DNA of 64,000 nucleotides from JADZAI01 sp964390465 (GTDB lineage Bacteria; Pseudomonadota; Alphaproteobacteria; Micropepsales; Micropepsaceae), in assembly GCA_964390465.1 (NCBI GenBank), contig CAYMIJ010000005.1, positions 128,955 through 192,954 on the forward strand. The letters run 5' to 3'. Under the pieces are notes generated by a model, which saw nothing but the letters and a program-made list of their open reading frames with translations, did no database searches and had not been told where the DNA came from. This document shows positions 7,211 to 15,290 of this stretch, piece by piece (position 1 is the stretch's first letter; each line of letters begins with the position of its first letter). The position numbers were made by a program, and so were the translations under genes.

Positions 7211-8965
7211 ATGACGGATGAACCGTCGCTTGGACTGGACATGCCAACGCCATCGCGCGGCCAGGACAATTACAGGGTCATCGCCCGCAAATACCGCCCG
7301 CCGACCTTTGACAGCCTGATCGGTCAGGATGCCATGGTGCGCACGCTGGGCAATGCCTTTGCCAGCCGTCGTATCGCCCATGCCTTCATGCTGACCGGGG
7401 TGCGCGGGGTGGGCAAAACCACCACAGCGCGCATTCTGGCACGCGCCCTGAACTGCATCGGGCCGGATGGCACACGCACGGACCCAACCATCCACCCCTG
7501 CGGCGCCTGCGGCCCATGCAAGGCGATCACTGAATCGCGTCATCCCGATGTGTTCGAAATGGACGCCGCCAGCCGCACGGGCATCGACGACATCCGCGAG
7601 ATCATCGACGGCACACGCTATCTGCCTGCTGAGGCACGCACCAAGGTCTATATCATCGACGAAGTGCACATGCTGTCGAAGAACGCCTTTAACGGGCTTC
7701 TGAAGACGCTGGAAGAACCACCGCCGCATGTAAAATTCATCTTCGCCACCACCGAAATCCGCAAAGTGCCCGTGACGGTGTTGTCGCGCTGCCAGAGGTT
7801 CGACCTGCGCCGCATCCCGTCTGAGTTGCTTGTGCAGAACCTGAAAGGCATCGCTGCACAGGAAGGCTTCGATGTTTCTGACGAGGCTCTGGCGGTCATC
7901 GCCCGCGCAGCGGAAGGCTCAGTGCGCGATGCGCAGTCCATCCTCGATCAGGCGCTGGCGCTGGCCGAGGACGGCACCCCGCCCGACGCGGCACAGGTGC
8001 GTGCCATGCTGGGCCTCGCTGACCGGGCGCGTGTGCTGGATCTTTATGATCTCACCATGAAGGGCGATATCGCCGCCGCCATCACCGAGCTGCGCAACCA
8101 GTATGACAGCGGTGCTGATCCAGTGGCCGTCATGCAGGACATGCTGGAACTGACGCACTGGCTGACCCGGCTGAAGATCGCGCCTGAAGCTTCCAAAGAC
8201 AGCACTGCATCGCCTGCCGAGCGTGATCAGGGTCTGGCCATGGCAACGCGCCTTTCCATGCAGACCCTGACGCGGAACTGGACGCTGCTGTTGCGTGCAC
8301 TGGGCGAGACCCGTGATGCGCCGCTGGCCATTCAAGCGGCGGAAATGGCCATCGCCCGCCTTGCCTTTGCCGCCGACCTGCCACCGCTCGACCGGCTCGT
8401 TGCAGACATCGCCAGGACTGGCGCGCCATCATCGTCAGCCGGTCGCGGCTCTGGCCCTGCGCCTTCAGGCGGCGGCATACGCGCCACGGCAGATGGGCGA
8501 AGCCTGCCCATGACACAGGCCTTGGCGCACGATGCGCGCGAGCCGGGCGCACGAGCCATTGTCTCGTTCGAGGCGCTGCTCAAACGGCTTGAGGACGAAA
8601 ACGATTTCATCCTGAAAGCCAAGGTCGAGAAGTTTGTGCGGCTTGTATCGTTCGCAGAGGGCCGGCTCGCGGTCGCCTTTGCCGATCAGGCCCCGCAGCA
8701 GGAGATCGCCCGGGCCTTGATCGAGCGGCTGAAGGGCTGGAGTGGCCGCAACTGGATGATCGACGTGCAGCAGAGCGGCGGCGCCCCCACGGTTGCCGAG
8801 GCGCGCGCGAGTGCCCGTGAAGCGGTCATGAGCGCCATCACAGCCCACCCGCTCGTCAAAGCGGCACTTGAGACATTCCCTGAGGCCAAGATCATTGACG
8901 TGGTCGAGGCCGAGACACTAGGCATGGCGACAGCCAATGAAGCCGACATGATGGAAGACACATGA
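7211..8965 (+). CDS. dnaX: DNA polymerase III subunits gamma and tau
   Basis: 584 residues. AAA+ clamp-loader ATPase with Walker A GVRGVGKTT (about residues 63-71), a zinc-binding Cys cluster (CIGPDG...CGACGPC), Walker B-type IIDEVHML and the sensor LSRCQRF. The C-terminal third is the less conserved tau region that contacts the polymerase. The ATG at 7211 lies just after the SRP RNA. The stop overlaps the ybaB start by 4 nt. I see no A-rich slippery heptamer for a programmed frameshift. Confidence 0.97.
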   Translation: MTDEPSLGLDMPTPSRGQDNYRVIARKYRPPTFDSLIGQDAMVRTLGNAFASRRIAHAFMLTGVRGVGKTTTARILARALNCIGPDGTRTDPTIHPCGACGPCKAITESRHPDVFEMDAASRTGIDDIREIIDGTRYLPAEARTKVYIIDEVHMLSKNAFNGLLKTLEEPPPHVKFIFATTEIRKVPVTVLSRCQRFDLRRIPSELLVQNLKGIAAQEGFDVSDEALAVIARAAEGSVRDAQSILDQALALAEDGTPPDAAQVRAMLGLADRARVLDLYDLTMKGDIAAAITELRNQYDSGADPVAVMQDMLELTHWLTRLKIAPEASKDSTASPAERDQGLAMATRLSMQTLTRNWTLLLRALGETRDAPLAIQAAEMAIARLAFAADLPPLDRLVADIARTGAPSSSAGRGSGPAPSGGGIRATADGRSLPMTQALAHDAREPGARAIVSFEALLKRLEDENDFILKAKVEKFVRLVSFAEGRLAVAFADQAPQQEIARALIERLKGWSGRNWMIDVQQSGGAPTVAEARASAREAVMSAITAHPLVKAALETFPEAKIIDVVEAETLGMATANEADMMEDT

Positions 8966-9285
8966 CCAATCCAATGGAAGAAATGATGAAGATGGCGCAG
9001 GCCGCGCAGGAAAAGATGGCGGCAGCGCAGGCCAAAGTGGAGACACTGGAAGCCGATGGCGTGAGCGGTGGCGGGCTGGTGATGGTGACATTGTGCAATG
9101 GTGCCATCAAACGCGTCTTCATCGATAAGTCGCTGCTGAAGGCCGATGAAGGCGAAGTGCTGGAAGACCTGATCATGGCAGCCCACAATGCTGCCAAGAC
9201 CAAACTCGATCAGCTGGTGGCTGAGGAGATGAAGTCTGTCACGGCCGGTTTGCCCATTCCGCCGGGCATGAAGCTGCCATTCTGA
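8962..9285 (+). CDS. YbaB/EbfC family nucleoid-associated protein
   Basis: 107 residues with the family pattern: N-terminal amphipathic helix rich in Met, Ala and Gln, then DGVSGGGLVMVTLCNGAIKRVFIDKSLL and the C-terminal PPGMKLPF. YbaB dimers bind DNA. The position between dnaX and recR is the classical dnaX-ybaB-recR operon; the start overlaps the dnaX stop in ATGA, so translation is probably coupled. Confidence 0.95.
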   Translation: MTNPMEEMMKMAQAAQEKMAAAQAKVETLEADGVSGGGLVMVTLCNGAIKRVFIDKSLLKADEGEVLEDLIMAAHNAAKTKLDQLVAEEMKSVTAGLPIPPGMKLPF

Positions 9286-9292
9286 TACAGTC

Positions 9293-9895
9293 ATGAAGGC
9301 GGCGCTGGCCGGTGCGGAAATAGAGCGGCTGGTGCAGGCCCTGAGCAAGCTGCCGGGCCTTGGCCCGAGGTCTGCCCGGCGTGCCGCGCTGGCCCTCATC
9401 AAAAAACGCGAGACATTGGCGGACCCGCTCAGCATAGCGTTGCGCGAGGCAGCCGCCGCCGTGAAGACCTGTTCGGTCTGCGGGCATCTGGACACCAGAG
9501 ATCCCTGCGGATTGTGTGCCGACCCACGCCGCGATGACACTCTGTTGTGCGTGGTGGAAGACGCTGGCGATATCTGGGCGCTGGAACGCGCAGGTGTGTA
9601 TCGCGGGCGCTATCATGTCCTGGGCGGTACGCTGTCGGCGTTGGACGGGCGCGGCCCCGATGCGCTCAACATCCCTTCATTGATCGACCGGGTGAGTGAC
9701 AAAAAGAGCATCGAGGTTGTGCTGGCGCTTTCGGCAACCGTCGAGGGACAGGCAACGGCGCACTATCTGACGGAACAACTGGGTGTCGGCGCCCATGTGA
9801 CGCGCCTTGGCCATGGTGTGCCGGTTGGCGGCGAGCTTGGCTATCTGGATGAAGGCACATTGGCTGCCGCGTTCAAATCGAGGAGACCGCTTTAG
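9293..9895 (+). CDS. recR: Recombination mediator protein RecR
   Basis: 200 residues. Helix-hairpin-helix at the N-terminus (LPGLGPRSARRAALAL), a zinc finger CSVCG...CGLC at about residues 57-72, and a Toprim domain beginning LLCVVEDAGD. RecR works with RecF/RecO to load RecA on single-stranded gaps. The gene is third in the dnaX-ybaB-recR unit and ends directly at the start of the cyclophilin gene. Confidence 0.97.
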   Translation: MKAALAGAEIERLVQALSKLPGLGPRSARRAALALIKKRETLADPLSIALREAAAAVKTCSVCGHLDTRDPCGLCADPRRDDTLLCVVEDAGDIWALERAGVYRGRYHVLGGTLSALDGRGPDALNIPSLIDRVSDKKSIEVVLALSATVEGQATAHYLTEQLGVGAHVTRLGHGVPVGGELGYLDEGTLAAAFKSRRPL

Positions 9896-10705
9896 ATGAA
9901 ATATGCACTGGCAGCTGTTGCCACGTTGATGCTGACCGCACCTGCCATTGCGGATGAAGGCTGGCGCTCCATTCCTGCTGATCAGCTTCTGGTCATTGAT
10001 ACCAGCAAGGGCCGAGTGCTGGTCGAGCTGCATCCCGAACTTGCGCCCAAGGCGGTGGAACGCATTGTCGCGCTGAGCCGTAAGGGCTTTTATGACGGGC
10101 TGCAGTTTCACCGCGTGATTGATGGGTTCGTCGCGCAAGCCGGCAACCCTGACAACAAGGATGGCGGCAAGTCTGAGATGCCCAACCTGCCGCCAGAGTT
10201 TGCCGCCAAGCTGAAGCCGGAAGCCGGGTTCGTGAAGGTGACGCAATCAAGTGACGCACTGAGCGGCTTTGTCGGCACCCTGCCTGTAGGCACCGCGTCT
10301 GCTGCCGAAACCGCGCGGCGCGGCGAAGGCACGGTGCAGACATGGGGAGCTTACTGCCCCGGTGTGGCCGGCATGGGCCGCGATGAGGCCTTCGACAGCG
10401 CCAACAGCGAAATCTTCTTCATGCGCGGCAGCGCGCGGCGGCTTGATCGGCTCTACACTGTGTTTGGCATGACGATCTCTGGTTACGAGATCATCAGCAC
10501 GCTGACGATTGGTGAGCCGCCCGCCGCACCCGACACCATCACCCGGATGAAACTCGCCGCTGACCTGCCCGAAGGCGAGCGTCCCTTCGTCGAGATCATG
10601 ACGGCAGACAACCCCGACTTCAGAAAACTGGTTGACGACGCACGAACCGCAAAGGGTGCCGACTTCACGATCTGCGACATCACTGTGCCAGTGCGGGTGA
10701 AGTAG
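9896..10705 (+). CDS. Periplasmic cyclophilin-type peptidyl-prolyl isomerase
   Basis: 269 residues with a signal peptide (cleavage near PAIA-DEG). The cyclophilin core begins VLVELHPELAPKAVERIV and contains FHRVIDGFVAQAGNP, the active-site region with the catalytic Arg. Compared with ordinary 160-190-residue cyclophilins it has an insertion of about 60 residues after the GGK segment and a long C-terminal tail, as in a secreted alphaproteobacterial subgroup. It follows recR with no gap, perhaps reading through from that operon. Confidence 0.88.
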   Translation: MKYALAAVATLMLTAPAIADEGWRSIPADQLLVIDTSKGRVLVELHPELAPKAVERIVALSRKGFYDGLQFHRVIDGFVAQAGNPDNKDGGKSEMPNLPPEFAAKLKPEAGFVKVTQSSDALSGFVGTLPVGTASAAETARRGEGTVQTWGAYCPGVAGMGRDEAFDSANSEIFFMRGSARRLDRLYTVFGMTISGYEIISTLTIGEPPAAPDTITRMKLAADLPEGERPFVEIMTADNPDFRKLVDDARTAKGADFTICDITVPVRVK

Positions 10706-10707
10706 GA

Positions 10708-11508
10708 TCAACCGCGCTCAATGAGCATGTCTCGCAGGCGTGCGCGCAGCGCGGGTGAAACCTTCAGCCGGTTCTCGATATAGCCATCGAGCGATCCGTC
10801 GCGTTCGGTGATCGCTTTGAGTGTTTCATCCAGATAAGGCCGTTCGACGCGCCAGACAAAAGCCATCAGCTCTTCACGCGGCTTTATGCCATTATTCGCC
10901 TCGTAATCAGCCATGAGCTGCGGCAGGCGTTGAGCAATACGGCTTTTTTCGTTGGTCGCGAGATAGTCGGAAACGATGTCGTCCTGCGCGACGCCGAGCG
11001 CATGCTGGATCAGCATGACGAGCAGGCCGGTGCGGTCTTTCCCCGCATGACAATGCACGACGATGGGGCCGCCAGTATCGGCCAGCGCATGAAAGGCATC
11101 GCCGAACACCTGAACATGGCCGTCTTCGTGCGCGAGGTCGCGATAGACCTCGACCATGTGGTCATGAATCATCTGAGTGGTGAGGTGCGGATCAGCGAGC
11201 GAATGGGCGTGCGGCGGGTCAGCCTGATCTGACGGCGCACCATAGGCGACAACGCGCGCAGCGCAGCCCGGCGCCCGGCGCGAGGGATACTTCACACGCT
11301 CAGCCGGGCGGCGCAGATCGACGATCGACGACATGCCGAGCTTGGCGAAACGATCAAGGTCAGTGTCTGTGGCATCCGCATAGTGGGCTGAGCGGAACAG
11401 CCGCCCGCGTTTCACATGCCCGCCATGAGACGAGGCATAGCCCCCGAAATCCCTGAAATTATGGATGGCTTCAAAGTCGGGCGGCGCGACGGTCATGGGG
11501 AAAGCCAT
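10708..11508 (-). CDS. Tyrosine-protein phosphatase (dual-specificity/PTP-like, secreted-effector type fold)
   Basis: 266 residues. The PTP signature HCHAGKDRTG (C-x5-R) is present, and the N-terminus NFRDFGGYAS...GRLFRSAHY is the pattern of the Tyr_phosphatase3 family (bacterial phosphotyrosine or phosphoinositide phosphatases). The C-terminal helical part has the 'YLATNEKSR' segment typical of the family. The ATG at 11508 has AAGAG 6 nt upstream; another ATG 18 nt earlier lacks a site. It is convergent with the cyclophilin gene, 2 nt apart. The substrate cannot be told from sequence. Confidence 0.88.
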   Translation of the reverse strand: MAFPMTVAPPDFEAIHNFRDFGGYASSHGGHVKRGRLFRSAHYADATDTDLDRFAKLGMSSIVDLRRPAERVKYPSRRAPGCAARVVAYGAPSDQADPPHAHSLADPHLTTQMIHDHMVEVYRDLAHEDGHVQVFGDAFHALADTGGPIVVHCHAGKDRTGLLVMLIQHALGVAQDDIVSDYLATNEKSRIAQRLPQLMADYEANNGIKPREELMAFVWRVERPYLDETLKAITERDGSLDGYIENRLKVSPALRARLRDMLIERG

Positions 11509-11821
11509 AATTGGCTCTTGCGACATATGTAAGTGGGTGTTTGGGCGCCTTTCGAGGCCTTTGCTTCTCCACCCACGCACTTACGCAGAGGTAAGGTGAG
11601 AGGTTGAACCTCGATTTGTGGCGTGTTTTCCAAAATTAAAGCACCCCGATTCCATATTCAGACACGCCCCAAATACCAACAACGCCAATGTGAGATGGGT
11701 GCTGGCTTCTGCTTGTTCAAGTATATTTTCCTACTTCGGCTCAACAAGAATCGCCCGCGCCCCTTTTCGCGCGCCCCTTCGGAGGCTAACGATCTGGCAT
11801 CGTCATCAGGAGCCTACCACC
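11509..11821. other. Divergent intergenic region between the phosphatase and nitroreductase genes
   Basis: 313 nt without a supported gene. It is richer in A/T than the flanks around 11630-11740 and must hold promoters in both directions. The only clear signal is the nitroreductase ribosome site AGGAG at 11808-11812. I see no convincing operator, small RNA or small gene. Confidence 0.5.
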
Positions 11822-12490
11822 ATGAATGTTTCTGACGCCATCCGCGCCCGCATTTCAACGCGCGCCTTTCTGCCCACGCCAATCAGTGAGAATGATCTGC
11901 GCAGCCTTCTGGACACAGCGCGCTGGTCACCTTCGGGCGGCAATCTCCAGCCGTGGCACATCTATGTGGTGATGGGTGATGCCATGCAACGGCTGAAGGC
12001 TGAGGTCGCGGCGGAGATGAAGACCAATCCGATGGGTGAAGCGCCCGAGTTCCCCATCTATCCTGAGGGGTTGAAAGAACCCTATCGCGCCCGCCGCTTC
12101 AAATGCGGCGAGGACATGTATGCCGCCATCAAAGTGCCGCGCGAGGACAAAGCCGGGCGCATGATGCAGTTCGTGCGCAATTTCGATTTCTTCGGCGCGC
12201 CTGCCGCTTTCTTCTTCACCATCGACCGTCAGATGGGCCTTGGACAGTGGGCCCATATGGGCATGCTGATGCAGACCATCTGTCTTGCGGCTGAAGAAAG
12301 AGGCCTTGGCACCTGCATGCAGGAAGCCTGGGCGACACGGCCGACCCTGCTGCGCCGGTTTCTTTCCCTGCCCGACGCGCTGCGGCTCTATTGCGGCATG
12401 GCCATCGGCCACCCCGACCACAGCGCGCCGATCAACACCATGCGCACCGAACGCGCGCCCGTTGATGAGATCGCGACGTTCGTGGGTTGA
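11822..12490 (+). CDS. Nitroreductase family protein (FMN-dependent)
   Basis: 222 residues. The start IRARISTRAFLPTPISENDLRSLLDTARWSPSGGNLQPWHIYVV is the standard nitroreductase opening, with the Arg and Ser residues that bind FMN phosphate and the SPSGGNLQPW loop. The C-terminal part (AAEERGLGTCMQEAW; GMAIGHPD) also fits. The ATG has AGGAG 9 nt upstream; the frame is open earlier but unsupported. It would be a cytoplasmic NAD(P)H-dependent flavoenzyme; the natural substrate is unknown. It precedes the diiron gene on the same strand but a hairpin and promoter separate them. Confidence 0.92.
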   Translation: MNVSDAIRARISTRAFLPTPISENDLRSLLDTARWSPSGGNLQPWHIYVVMGDAMQRLKAEVAAEMKTNPMGEAPEFPIYPEGLKEPYRARRFKCGEDMYAAIKVPREDKAGRMMQFVRNFDFFGAPAAFFFTIDRQMGLGQWAHMGMLMQTICLAAEERGLGTCMQEAWATRPTLLRRFLSLPDALRLYCGMAIGHPDHSAPINTMRTERAPVDEIATFVG

Positions 12491-12529
12491 TCGCGACACC
12501 TTCGAGCGTCATCACGCTTAACCAGACAT

Positions 12530-12549
12530 AAATGACGCTGCCGTCATTT
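12530..12549. repeat. Perfect inverted repeat between nitroreductase and diiron genes
   Basis: AAATGACG, CTGC spacer, CGTCATTT: an 8-bp perfect inverted repeat followed by two more T. It ends 4 nt before the -35 box at 12554. It could be a weak terminator for the nitroreductase gene or an operator for the next promoter; the low GC of the stem favours neither. Confidence 0.6.
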
Positions 12550-12553
12550 TTAG

Positions 12554-12582
12554 TTGACGGATGAGTCATCTTTTCCCATATA
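12554..12582 (+). promoter_or_regulatory. Probable sigma-70 promoter of the diiron protein gene
   Basis: TTGACG (12554-12559), 17-nt spacer, CATATA (12577-12582); a shifted TATAGA is also present. The site lies 66 nt before the start codon, behind the inverted repeat at 12530-12549, so repression or activation there is possible. Confidence 0.55.
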
Positions 12583-12648
12583 GAGTGCGCGAAAGCCGGG
12601 CGGATACGGCTTCAAGCGGCCCCATATCGGCCCACGGGAAGGACAGTC

Positions 12649-13776
12649 ATGAACGCGCCTCTGCAGATCACCAAGGACAACGCCTATGATGCGGCGGATC
12701 CGAAAGACTTCGCCTCGATGATGGAGGTTGAGCGTTATGGCAACCGCTCAACCGCGTTCGACAAGATCATCTCGGCCACCCATGACCATTTCTGGGATCC
12801 GCTCGACACCAAATATATCGACTTCGCAGCGCCTTTCGACATGGAGAACGAGGCGCTTCTGCCCGACGAAATGTTCCCCATCTTCGCCACCCGCGTGGGC
12901 GAGAAGCTGACCGGCAAGGACAAGGTCGCCTTCATCAACGAAAACGTGCGCTGGATGCTTTCGGCCATTCTGCATGGCGAACAGGGGGCGCTGTCGCTTT
13001 CGGCCTCGCTCTGCCACGTCCTGCGTGACCCGGGCGCACAGGAATACGCCGCCAACCAGACACGCGAAGAAGCACGCCATGTGGCGGGCTTTTCCAAATA
13101 CATTCAGGCCCGCTGGGGCAAGCCGCTGCCCGTCGGCCCGACGCTCGGCAGCCTGCTGACCGAAATGGTCAATGCGCCGGAAGTCTATAAAAAGATCGTC
13201 GGCATGCAGATGCTGGTGGAAGGCCTTGCCATGGGTGCCTTCGCCACCATGTACAACAAGGCCCGCGATCCGCTTCTGGTGAAGCTGATGCAGCTGACCA
13301 TGACCGACGAGGCCTTCCACCATAAATTCGGGAAGATCTGGGCCGACCGCACCATTCCGAAACTGTCGGCTGAAGAACAGACCATCATCGAAGACTGGGC
13401 CGCACACTGCTTCCAGACCCTGCTGTTCAACCTGATCAACCCCGAGCAGATGAAGGAAGTCTATGCCAAGTTCGGCATTGACTGGCAGGACGCGCAGGCA
13501 GCGCTAGTGGAAGCCATCACCGATGATGAGCGCCGCGAGCGCATGAAGGAGTCGAGCGATATCTTCCGTGTGCTGATCAAGACGCTGCTGAAAGCGGGCA
13601 TCATCACTGATCGCACCAAGGGCTTCTACCAGACCTATGTCGACATGGACGAGCTGAAGGCCGAAGGCGACCACATGGTCGGTGATGACATTGCCGAGGA
13701 AGGCATCCGCTACCTCCAGAGCGTCAACTTCGGCGCCAACGCCAAGACGCACTCCGTGCTGATGGCCGCTGAATAA
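12649..13776 (+). CDS. Ferritin-like superfamily diiron protein of unknown substrate
   Basis: 375 residues. A four-helix diiron ligand set can be read: E111 (LHGEQGAL), E141-x-x-H144 (REEARH), E191 (LVEGLAMG), and E221-x-x-H224 (DEAFHH). This is the spacing of ferritin-like/ribonucleotide-reductase-like oxygenases and oxidases. It is not AurF or RNR R2 by its surrounding sequence; similar uncharacterised 'ferritin-like domain' proteins occur in alphaproteobacteria. It has its own promoter and a strong terminator, so it is a monocistronic, probably well-expressed gene. It would be cytoplasmic; the substrate is unknown. Confidence 0.82.
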   Translation: MNAPLQITKDNAYDAADPKDFASMMEVERYGNRSTAFDKIISATHDHFWDPLDTKYIDFAAPFDMENEALLPDEMFPIFATRVGEKLTGKDKVAFINENVRWMLSAILHGEQGALSLSASLCHVLRDPGAQEYAANQTREEARHVAGFSKYIQARWGKPLPVGPTLGSLLTEMVNAPEVYKKIVGMQMLVEGLAMGAFATMYNKARDPLLVKLMQLTMTDEAFHHKFGKIWADRTIPKLSAEEQTIIEDWAAHCFQTLLFNLINPEQMKEVYAKFGIDWQDAQAALVEAITDDERRERMKESSDIFRVLIKTLLKAGIITDRTKGFYQTYVDMDELKAEGDHMVGDDIAEEGIRYLQSVNFGANAKTHSVLMAAE

Positions 13777-13798
13777 GCAGCGATCGCCATACCAAACC

Positions 13799-13828
13799 AA
13801 AGGGCGGGGTCATTCCCCGCCCTTTTCA
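13799..13828 (+). terminator. Intrinsic terminator of the diiron protein gene
   Basis: AAGGGCGGGG stem with its complement around a short TCATT loop, followed by TTTTCATTT. It is 23 nt after the stop codon. Confidence 0.85.
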
Positions 13829-13874
13829 TTTCAGAAGCATACGCGATTACCCGGCAAAGCTGGGCCACGGCGCA

Positions 13875-14216
13875 TCAATTATTGGCGCCGCCAAATCCGG
13901 TGCAATTTTCAGTGATCGACCAGATGTTGAACTGATAATAGTCCACATCTTTCAGAACGCACTGCGCGCCTTTCTCGTCCACCAGCTTCATGTCATACAG
14001 ACCATTCTGCAGGTCACTGAACACATAGCTGCCGCCCGGCCGGACCGGGCCATTCTGCAGAAGATTCGGGCCGAAGCGATTGACGTCGATGGGCGAGACA
14101 TGCACCGCGACAATCGCTACGGGCGACATGTTCTGTATCGACAGTTTGCCAGACTGTGCGGCTGCAGGGAAAACTGCCAGCATCACCAAGCCCAGCGCTG
14201 AAAAAATCCTCTTCAT
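13875..14216 (-). CDS. Small secreted protein, unknown function
   Basis: 113 residues: a signal peptide (cleavage near PAAAQ-SG) and a beta-rich domain with the pattern KLSIQNMSPVAIVAVHVSP...GPNLLQNGPVRPGG...YDMKLVDEKG, ending with two Cys (CVLKD; NCTGF). This resembles a small periplasmic domain found in many alphaproteobacterial hypothetical proteins that end in a VNLC-like strand; no function is established. The ATG has GGAAGG immediately upstream. It is divergent from mmcB with 66 nt between starts. Confidence 0.75.
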   Translation of the reverse strand: MKRIFSALGLVMLAVFPAAAQSGKLSIQNMSPVAIVAVHVSPIDVNRFGPNLLQNGPVRPGGSYVFSDLQNGLYDMKLVDEKGAQCVLKDVDYYQFNIWSITENCTGFGGANN

Positions 14217-14282
14217 GTCCTTCCGGCCCTTCCAGCCGTCATTCAAGTCCCCTTCTTTGTGCAGAAGGGTTAAGGCAAAGTT

Positions 14283-14735
14283 ATGGTCATGAATGGTGAA
14301 TGGCCCTTGAACAGCGCAGCCACTGCCCGAGGCGTACAACGCTGTCTGGTGTCATTTGGTTGCGTTTGTGTGACGGAGCTCACACTTCCTTATGGGGGCC
14401 GGCTTGATATCGCGGCCCTCAGCCCGACCGGCGAGGTGATCGGGGTCGAGATCAAGGTGAGTGTCGCTGACCTGAAAGGCGATACGAAATGGACCAGCTA
14501 TCTGGATTACTGTGATCGCTTCTATTTCGCCGTGCCAACGGGCTTCGACCTGTCACTGCCGCCAGCGCAGACCGGACTTATCGCAGCCGACCCATTCGGC
14601 GCAGAGATCATCCGTGAAAGCCAGGCGCACCCCATTGCCGCCGCCAGACGCAAGGCCATGACGTTGCTGTTCGCGCGGGTGGCGGCAATGCGTCTCATGA
14701 CAGTGCGCGACCCCGGCCTGCAGCAGGGGCCGTGA
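14283..14735 (+). CDS. mmcB: MmcB family DNA repair protein
   Basis: 150 residues. The nuclease-like core reads YGGRLDIAALSPTGEVIGVEIKVSVADLKGD, with the D...E-x-K arrangement of PD-(D/E)XK enzymes, then the FYFAVP segment typical of MmcB. In Caulobacter MmcB is an SOS-regulated protein linked to mutagenic or damage-tolerance repair. Length and motif order match the family. It is convergent with regA, 3 nt apart. No clear LexA box was recognised upstream. Confidence 0.88.
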   Translation: MVMNGEWPLNSAATARGVQRCLVSFGCVCVTELTLPYGGRLDIAALSPTGEVIGVEIKVSVADLKGDTKWTSYLDYCDRFYFAVPTGFDLSLPPAQTGLIAADPFGAEIIRESQAHPIAAARRKAMTLLFARVAAMRLMTVRDPGLQQGP

Positions 14736-14738
14736 GCG

Positions 14739-15290
14739 TCATTTGGGCGAGTGCTTGGAAAGAATCCGCTGAAGCGTGCGGCGATGCATGCCCAGCCGCC
14801 GCGCGGTTTCAGAAACATTCTGCCCGCACATTTCATAGATGCGGTTGATATGTTCCCACCGCACCCTGACAGCGGACATCAGGTTCTCTGGAAGATCCGG
14901 CTTCGACGTGCCCGGTTTGAGCAGAGCATGGAGCACGTCATCGGCATCAGCCGGTTTTGACATATAATCGATGGCACCAAACTTCACGGCCGCCACCGCC
15001 GTCGCGATATTGCCATAACCGGTCAACACAACAGCGCGTGCATCAGGCCGCGCTTTGAGCAGGGCATCAACAATGTCGAGCCCGCTGCCGTCGTTCAGAC
15101 GCAGGTCGATGACCGCGAGGCCGGGCGGTGATGTGCTGATATGGCCCAGCGCCTCATGTACGCTTTCGGCGGACAGAACGTTGAGACCACGCGCGTTCAT
15201 GGCCCGGCCAAGGCGGTTGCGGAAGGTCGCGTCATCATCAGCGACCAGAATGGTCTGACCGGCAAGATCTTCTGCTGCGTCCTCAGACAT
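14739..15290 (-). CDS. regA: Redox response regulator, RegA/ActR/PrrA family
   Basis: 183 residues. Receiver domain with the acidic pair in VADDDATF, phospho-Asp in AVIDLRLNDGSG, Thr in VLTGYG and Lys in MSKPAD, then a short C-terminal Fis-type helix-turn-helix (NVSETARRLGMHRRTLQRIL). The whole sequence is close to RegA/ActR, and the length is exactly that of the family. The ATG overlaps the end of the kinase gene by 8 nt, so the two are co-translated. The pair controls redox- and oxygen-dependent energy metabolism in alphaproteobacteria. The gene lies downstream of its kinase. Confidence 0.96.
   Translation of the reverse strand: MSEDAAEDLAGQTILVADDDATFRNRLGRAMNARGLNVLSAESVHEALGHISTSPPGLAVIDLRLNDGSGLDIVDALLKARPDARAVVLTGYGNIATAVAAVKFGAIDYMSKPADADDVLHALLKPGTSKPDLPENLMSAVRVRWEHINRIYEMCGQNVSETARRLGMHRRTLQRILSKHSPK

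Noticed and set aside
7211..8965. Programmed frameshift in dnaX producing gamma
   Set aside because: No A-rich slippery heptamer with a following hairpin was seen in the expected region.
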